DNA from: Serilophus lunatus | Taxonomy: Eukaryota > Chordata > Aves > Passeriformes > Eurylaimidae | Length of the DNA stretch: 64,000 nt | Direction of reading: 5' to 3' | Assembly: GCA_013399895.1 (NCBI GenBank) | Contig: VXBA01001570.1 | Span: 1,024,593-1,088,592 of the forward strand | Shown here: positions 60,287 through 64,000 of the stretch, piece by piece | Numbering within the stretch: position 1 is the first letter of the stretch | Layout: each line of letters opens with the position of its first letter | The notes under the pieces: model-generated | Database searches by the model: none | The model's input: the letters and a program-made list of their open reading frames with translations, nothing else | Told to the model about the DNA's origin: nothing | Translations under genes and position numbers: made by a program

Positions 60287-60940
60287 CGAGAGTGGCTCGG
60301 GAGGCATTTCTCCCCCAAAAACCCACCCTGAGGGGCTTTATTTTTAGGTGGAGAATGTGGAGGGGGAACAGATGTTCTCGAGGGCTTATTTTTGAACCAA
60401 AATCACTCCTCAGGCTACAAAATTAGCTCTGAAAAGTCACTCCTTGCCCTGAAAGATGCTCCAGCGGAAAACTTCCCGGCATCTCCATTCCCAAAGTGGG
60501 TGGAATAAAGGTGGGACGGCAGCTCTCACTCTTGGAAAGCCACGTCAGTGGAAACTCTGGGTGATTGGGGTGTCTCAGGCATTTGATATCTGTCCAGCCC
60601 CCCCAAAATAACTGACGTGGCTCAGAAATCCTGGGATCCTCTGGAGAAGGTGTAGAGCCATCCAGGCTCTGTTCTGTCCCGAAGCTGCTCATTCCTCTCC
60701 CTAAAAGGACAGTTAAATGCCACCCAAAGGGTGGCTGAGACCTCCTAAAGCTCCTGTCAAACAGCAGCGAGGCAACGCAGGAGCTGATCCAGCTGACAGA
60801 GCCCACGTGTGGCTCTTCCCTCTGGCTGTTTGCCTTTCCCTGCCTCCCCCTCTCCTCTAATCCAGGCTGGTCCTGCTCCCAGCCTGTGGCCCCAGGAGCA
60901 CCTCCTGACCCCCCTCTCACTGTCCCCCCAGCTGGGAGCC
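60287..60940 (+). other. 5' flank of cathepsin gene
   Basis: No coding sequence. A likely splice acceptor (TGTCCCCCCAG, AG at 60930-60931) precedes the start codon by nine bases. This suggests a non-coding 5' exon upstream, as in mammalian cathepsin L genes. Its position is unknown and may be in the gap. A CACGTG E-box lies at 60804-60809. Confidence 0.45.
60804..60809. promoter_or_regulatory. CACGTG E-box upstream of cathepsin gene
   Basis: Palindromic CACGTG (context GCCCACGTGTGG) 132 bp before the start codon. TFEB/TFE3 CLEAR elements in lysosomal genes share this core, but the flanks here are not the full GTCACGTGAC consensus. Confidence 0.25.
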
Positions 60941-63041
60941 ATGGCTGTGACTCTGGGGGTACTGCTGGCCCTGCTGGGCTGTGCCAGGGCACCAGATCCT
61001 GCCCTGGAGAAGGCCTGGGAAGGGTGGAAGAGTCTCCATGCCAAGGAGTATCCAGAGGTATGTCCTGCTCACCTCAACCCTCCCAGGACATGCTGGGAGC
61101 AGCTCTGGAGGATCCCACCCAGATCCCAGGCTCCCGTGCTCCCAGGGGACATTCCTGACCCTTCTGCTCCTCGGCAGGAGGCCGAGAGCATCCGCAGGGA
61201 GATCTGGGAGAAGAACCTGCGCCACATCCAGCAGCACAACTGGGAGGAGTCGCAGGGGAAGCACAGCTTCCGCCTGGCCATGAACCACCTCGGGGACCTG
61301 GTACCTGCTGACACCTTCCCTGGGCACCCAGGGCTTGATCTGGGGACTGGGGACCACTCTGTGCAGTCAGGACTGGATTGGGGGATCAGAGGCCTCTTGG
61401 GCTACCCAGGGCTTGATCCAAAGGACTGGGGACCCCTTGGAACACCCAGGGCTGGACTGGAAGATCAGAGACCCTTTGGAGCAGCCAGGGCTTGATCTGG
61501 GGAATCAGAGACCTCTCGATGCTCCCAGGGTTTGATCCAAGGCCTGGGTACTTCCAGCTCATTCCATTGGGAACTGCAGGTGCCCCTGGGGCTGGGCTGC
61601 TTCCCAGGGGTCAGTGGGACCCCTGTGGTGCTGCCAGCCAGGCACCCTTGGCATCACACAAATTTTCCCTCGGTGACTTGCAGACAAATGAGGAGTTTAA
61701 CCAGCTCCTGAACGGCTTCATCCCAGCTCAGCAGGAGGAGCCAGTGCCGGTCTTCCGAGCCTCGGCGACCCTGCAGACCCCGGTGAGGGTGGACTGGAGG
61801 GCCAAGGGCTACGTGACACCCATAAAGAACCAGGTGGGCACAGGGTTGGGGGTCCAGCCAGGGCTGTGGGAGCCTGGCCAGCAGACCCCAGCCCCAAAAC
61901 TCCTCTGGGCAACCCAGAGGAGCAGCTCCCGTAGTTTTGGAAGCTACGAGTCACAGCGTCCCTGTGTGGTGGGTTTCGGGATGAGGCCCTGACCCCACTG
62001 CTGTCCCCATCTGTCCCAGGGCCACTGCGGGTCGTGCTGGGCCTTCAGTGCCACGGGGGCCTTGGAGGGGCTGGTGTTCAAGAGGACGGGGAAGCTGGTG
62101 GTGCTGAGCGAGCAGAACCTCGTCGACTGCTCCCGAAAGCTGGGCAACCACGGCTGTGGAGGTGGCTCCGTGGAACGGGCCTTCCAGTACGTGCACGACA
62201 ACGGAGGCCTCAACTCAGAGCGTGTCTACCCCTACCTGGGCACTGTAAGGGACAGCAGGTGGCACGGGCACGTGGCGGGGCAGCGTCCCAGCCCTGGTGA
62301 CGCTCTCCCTCTCTCAGGACACCTCCCACTGCAGATACAACCCCCAGGACAAGGCAGCCAACTGCTCTGGCTTTGAGGTGGTGGCCCGGGGCAGTGAGGA
62401 GGCCCTGGAGCAGGCGGTGGCAGCCGTGGGCCCGGTGTCGGTGGCAGTGGACGCCCGGAGCCACCACTTCCAGTTCTACAAGTCGGGTACTGTCTGCTCC
62501 TCGCGGTGTGGGTGGGTAAGCTGAGGCAAGGCTGGAGAGCTCTGGGACTTCCCTGGGGGATTGGGATCCACCACCCCGAGGAGAAGGGAGCAGGGCTGAC
62601 CCCAGCTCTGCCCTTCCCAGGCATCTTCAGCTGCACCTTTGGGAGCCAGAGTGTGAACCACGCCATGCTGGCCGTGGGCTACGGCACGGCCCCGGCAGGT
62701 GGGCACAACGCCAGCTACTGGATCCTAAAGAACAGGTGAGGGCTCAGCCTGTCCCCAAAAACCCGCTGCCCCTCTCACCCCCGTGGAATTACTGAAGTTG
62801 GAAGAGGTCCAACCGTTAGCCCAGCCCTGCCAGGGCCACCCTCGTGTCCCCGTCCCGTGGGAGGCTCCTGTCCCCGCCCCGCTGGGGCCTGTCCTGCGAG
62901 TGTGGGAACAAGGATGAGCTCACTCCCATCTCTTCCTGCAGCTGGGCAGAGACGTGGGGAGAGCAGGGCTACATGTTCCTGCTGAAGGACTCTGGCAACC
63001 AGTGTGGGGTGGCCAACCAGGCCAGTTACCCCCTGCCCTGA
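60941..63041 (+). CDS. Cathepsin L-like cysteine protease
   Basis: Papain-family (C1A) lysosomal endopeptidase precursor of 332 residues. Seven coding exons: 60941-61057, 61178-61300, 61684-61833, 62020-62244, 62318-62486, 62621-62735, 62942-63041. All have GT-AG boundaries and consistent phase. Signal peptide is about residues 1-16 (MAVTLGVLLALLGCARA). The I29 propeptide has an ERFNIN-type motif (ESIRREIWEKNLRHIQQHN, about 42-60) and a GxFxD-type LGDL segment. The mature enzyme starts near residue 112 (VDWRAKGYVTPIKNQ). Catalytic Cys136 lies in GHCGSCWAF, His275 in VNHAM, Asn299 in ILKNSW. N-glycosylation sequons are NCS and NAS. The ERFNIN spacing and length mark the cathepsin L/S/K/V branch, not B, H or F. 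I cannot fix the paralogue. Oddities: NSWAETWG where most relatives have NSWG, and GCGGGSVERAF where cathepsin L has GCNGG. All catalytic residues are present, so it should be active. Confidence 0.93.
61319..61560 (+). repeat. Minisatellite in cathepsin intron 2
   Basis: Five to six imperfect copies of a roughly 35-45 bp unit built on CCCAGGGCTTGATCTGGGG and GGATCAGAGACCTCTTGG. It occupies much of the 61301-61683 intron. Confidence 0.8.
62783..62850 (-). repeat. Short CR1 relic in last cathepsin intron
   Basis: GTGGAATTACTGAAGTTGG, AGAGGTCCAACCGTTAGCCC and AGCCCTGCCAGGGCCACC match the minus-orientation 3' end of the 'aggttggaagagacc' CR1 type. Confidence 0.65.
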
Positions 63042-63122
63042 GCCAGGACAGCCCCCCCTCCCTGCCCCGGCTGCGGATCCACGGCTGGAAAAGGGGTTTT
63101 TCTTCCTGTGCTGCAAGAAGCA

Positions 63123-63128
63123 ATTAAA
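63123..63128 (+). terminator. Polyadenylation signal of cathepsin gene
   Basis: ATTAAA 82 bases after the stop codon, followed by a GT-rich stretch (GCTGGTGCAACTGGTCCTTGT). It gives a very short 3'UTR of about 100 nt. Confidence 0.75.
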
Positions 63129-63159
63129 AGTGACATTGCTGGTGCAACTGGTCCTTGTC

Positions 63160-63246
63160 ATGGAATCATGGAATGGTTTGGGTTGGAAGGGACCTTAAAG
63201 CTCATCAAGTTCCACGCCCTGCCATGGGCAGGGACACCTTCCAGGC
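63160..63246 (-). repeat. CR1 LINE 3' fragment, short
   Basis: Minus-orientation end: ATGGAATCATGGAATGGTTT, GGGTTGGAAGGGACC and GCCATGGGCAGGGACACC. It sits directly after the cathepsin polyadenylation site and runs into the minisatellite. Confidence 0.9.
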
Positions 63247-63587
63247 TGCTTCCAGTGGCTCCGTGGCCCCTTGTCCCTGTAGTCCCCTGTCCCAATGGCT
63301 CCTTGTCCCTGTCCTTGTGGTCCCCCGTCCCCTCCTGTCCCTACAGCCCCTTATCCCCATGGCCCCCTTGTCCCTGCGGTCTCTTGTCCCTGTAGTCCCC
63401 TGTCCCTACGGTCCCCTTGTCCTCGTGGCCCCCTGCCCCCACAGCCCCTTGTCCCCATAGTCCCCCGTCCCAATGGCACCTCATCCCTGTGGCCCCCTGC
63501 CCCATGGCCCTGCATTCCCCTTGTCCCCGTGCTGCCCTGTCCCCTCAGCCCTTTGTCCCCGTGTCCCCTCGCCCCCTCCCCATCACC
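63247..63587 (+). repeat. C-rich minisatellite upstream of MYDGF
   Basis: About 20 degenerate copies of a 15-16 bp unit of the form CCCCTTGTCCCTGTAG/TGG, ending about 100 bp before the MYDGF start codon. The complementary strand has many short G runs. Several ORFs across it are repetitive artefacts. Confidence 0.88.
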
Positions 63588-63682
63588 CCGCCAGGACTCC
63601 CTGCCCACACCCAACATGGCGCCCGCGGCGCCGCCGCCGGACTGACCCCTCCCGCCCGCCGTACCCGCGCTTCTTTCCCAAG
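63588..63682 (+). promoter_or_regulatory. MYDGF: MYDGF core promoter/5'UTR region
   Basis: CpG-rich, TATA-less stretch between the minisatellite and the MYDGF ATG. An AAGATGGCGGC at 63681-63690 spans the start codon and matches the YY1 motif typical of housekeeping promoters. A second ATGGCGCC lies near 63615. The transcription start is probably within these 95 bp. Confidence 0.5.
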
Positions 63683-63862
63683 ATGGCGGCGCCCACCGGG
63701 AGGAGCGGCCGGCGGCTGTGGGCCGCGCTCGTCCCCGCAGCGCTGCTGTGCCTGGCGGCCTCGGCGGCCGCGCAACAGGGCGCGGCCCCGGACACGGGCC
63801 CGAGCACCGCCGAGTTCGACGTGCGGCCCGGCGGGGAGGTTCACTCCTTCTCCCGGAGCCTG
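63683..63862 (+). CDS. MYDGF: Myeloid-derived growth factor, exon 1 (partial gene)
   Basis: First coding exon, 60 codons, ending at a GTGAGC donor in phase 0. It encodes a signal peptide (MAAPTGRSGRRLWAALVPAALLC..., cleavage near residue 30) followed by TAEFDVRPGGEVHSFSRSL, which matches the start of mature human MYDGF (FDVRPGGVVHSFS). MYDGF is a secretory-pathway protein, reported as a cardioprotective and pro-angiogenic factor from bone-marrow cells and retained largely in ER/Golgi through its C-terminus. The remaining exons lie beyond the right edge. It follows DPP9 in the same orientation, as in human. Confidence 0.93.
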
Positions 63863-64000
63863 GTGAGCGGCCGGGAGGGAGGGAGCGGGTGAGGACGGGG
63901 TACGCGCCCAGCGCTGATTGGCTGCGCGTCACGTCAATCAAGCGGTTCGCCGCGGGGATTGGCTGGATCTGAGAGGGGCGGGACCAGCTGGTGGCGTGTG
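63863..64000 (+). promoter_or_regulatory. MYDGF: Start of MYDGF intron 1 with CCAAT and UPRE-like sites
   Basis: Two inverted CCAAT boxes (GATTGG at 63916-63921 and 63957-63962) flank TCACGTCA (63929-63936), whose complement TGACGTGA matches the unfolded-protein-response element TGACGTG(G/A). The cluster is CpG-rich and looks like promoter sequence downstream of exon 1. Confidence 0.4.

Noticed and set aside
59114..60426. ORFs of 320-405 codons across gap 2
   Set aside because: Almost entirely unknown residues plus poly-proline/glycine from the poly-C tract.
63295..63645. Repetitive ORFs (PCPCSPLSL-type) upstream of MYDGF
   Set aside because: Direct translation of the C-rich minisatellite, so the peptide periodicity reflects the 15-16 bp repeat.
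1..64000. CRISPR arrays, operons, insertion sequences, prophage, endogenous retrovirus
   Set aside because: No direct-repeat/spacer pattern, no prokaryotic gene organisation, and no recognisable gag/pol/env or LTR pair. The window is avian nuclear DNA.

Overview
The window is nuclear DNA from a vertebrate, almost certainly a bird and probably a songbird. The intergenic and intronic DNA is full of short 3' fragments of CR1 LINEs, the dominant avian interspersed repeat. The genes are short-intron vertebrate genes with GT-AG splicing, and the order miR-7-3 / tRNA pair / DPP9 / MYDGF matches, from memory, human 19p13.3 (chicken chromosome 28 type). There are no bacterial, phage or CRISPR features. 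Two runs of N (37853-37852+868 and 59411-60286) are assembly gaps.

Layout. Positions 1-20000 look like the miR-7-3 host locus on the minus strand. A complete mir-7 hairpin lies at 5009-5093. A CpG island at about 19440-20180 carries a near-perfect RE1 (REST/NRSF) element, a minus-strand TATA-like box and a strong minus-strand splice donor, so I infer it is the host-gene promoter. From 20.2 to 36.4 kb I recognise no gene, only CR1 fragments, a second CpG-rich patch (22.74-23.53 kb) and one unexplained 146-codon ORF. At 36.4-37.85 kb is a CpG-rich boundary: a CTCF-like motif, tRNA-Val(CAC) on the plus strand and tRNA-Gly(TCC) on the minus strand, then a GC-rich block that runs into gap 1 and probably contains the DPP9 promoter and first exon.

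DPP9 occupies 39.6-58.9 kb on the plus strand. I could place all 20 coding exons. They join in frame into an 892-residue long isoform, or an 863-residue short isoform starting at the second ATG, with the catalytic Ser/Asp/His at 730/808/840 of the short form. The 3'UTR ends near an ATTAAA at 58906. After gap 2 comes a compact seven-coding-exon gene for a 332-residue cathepsin L-like cysteine protease (60941-63041). The first exon of MYDGF (63683-63862) is followed by the start of intron 1 at the right edge.

How it fits together. A neuroendocrine microRNA locus with a REST-type switch lies head-to-head with the broadly expressed protease gene DPP9, and the tRNA/CTCF-like block sits between them. 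The DPP9 3'UTR contains an 11-nt stretch complementary to nucleotides 3-13 of the neighbouring miR-7. The regulatory claims are inferences from motifs; the gene structures are read directly from the sequence.
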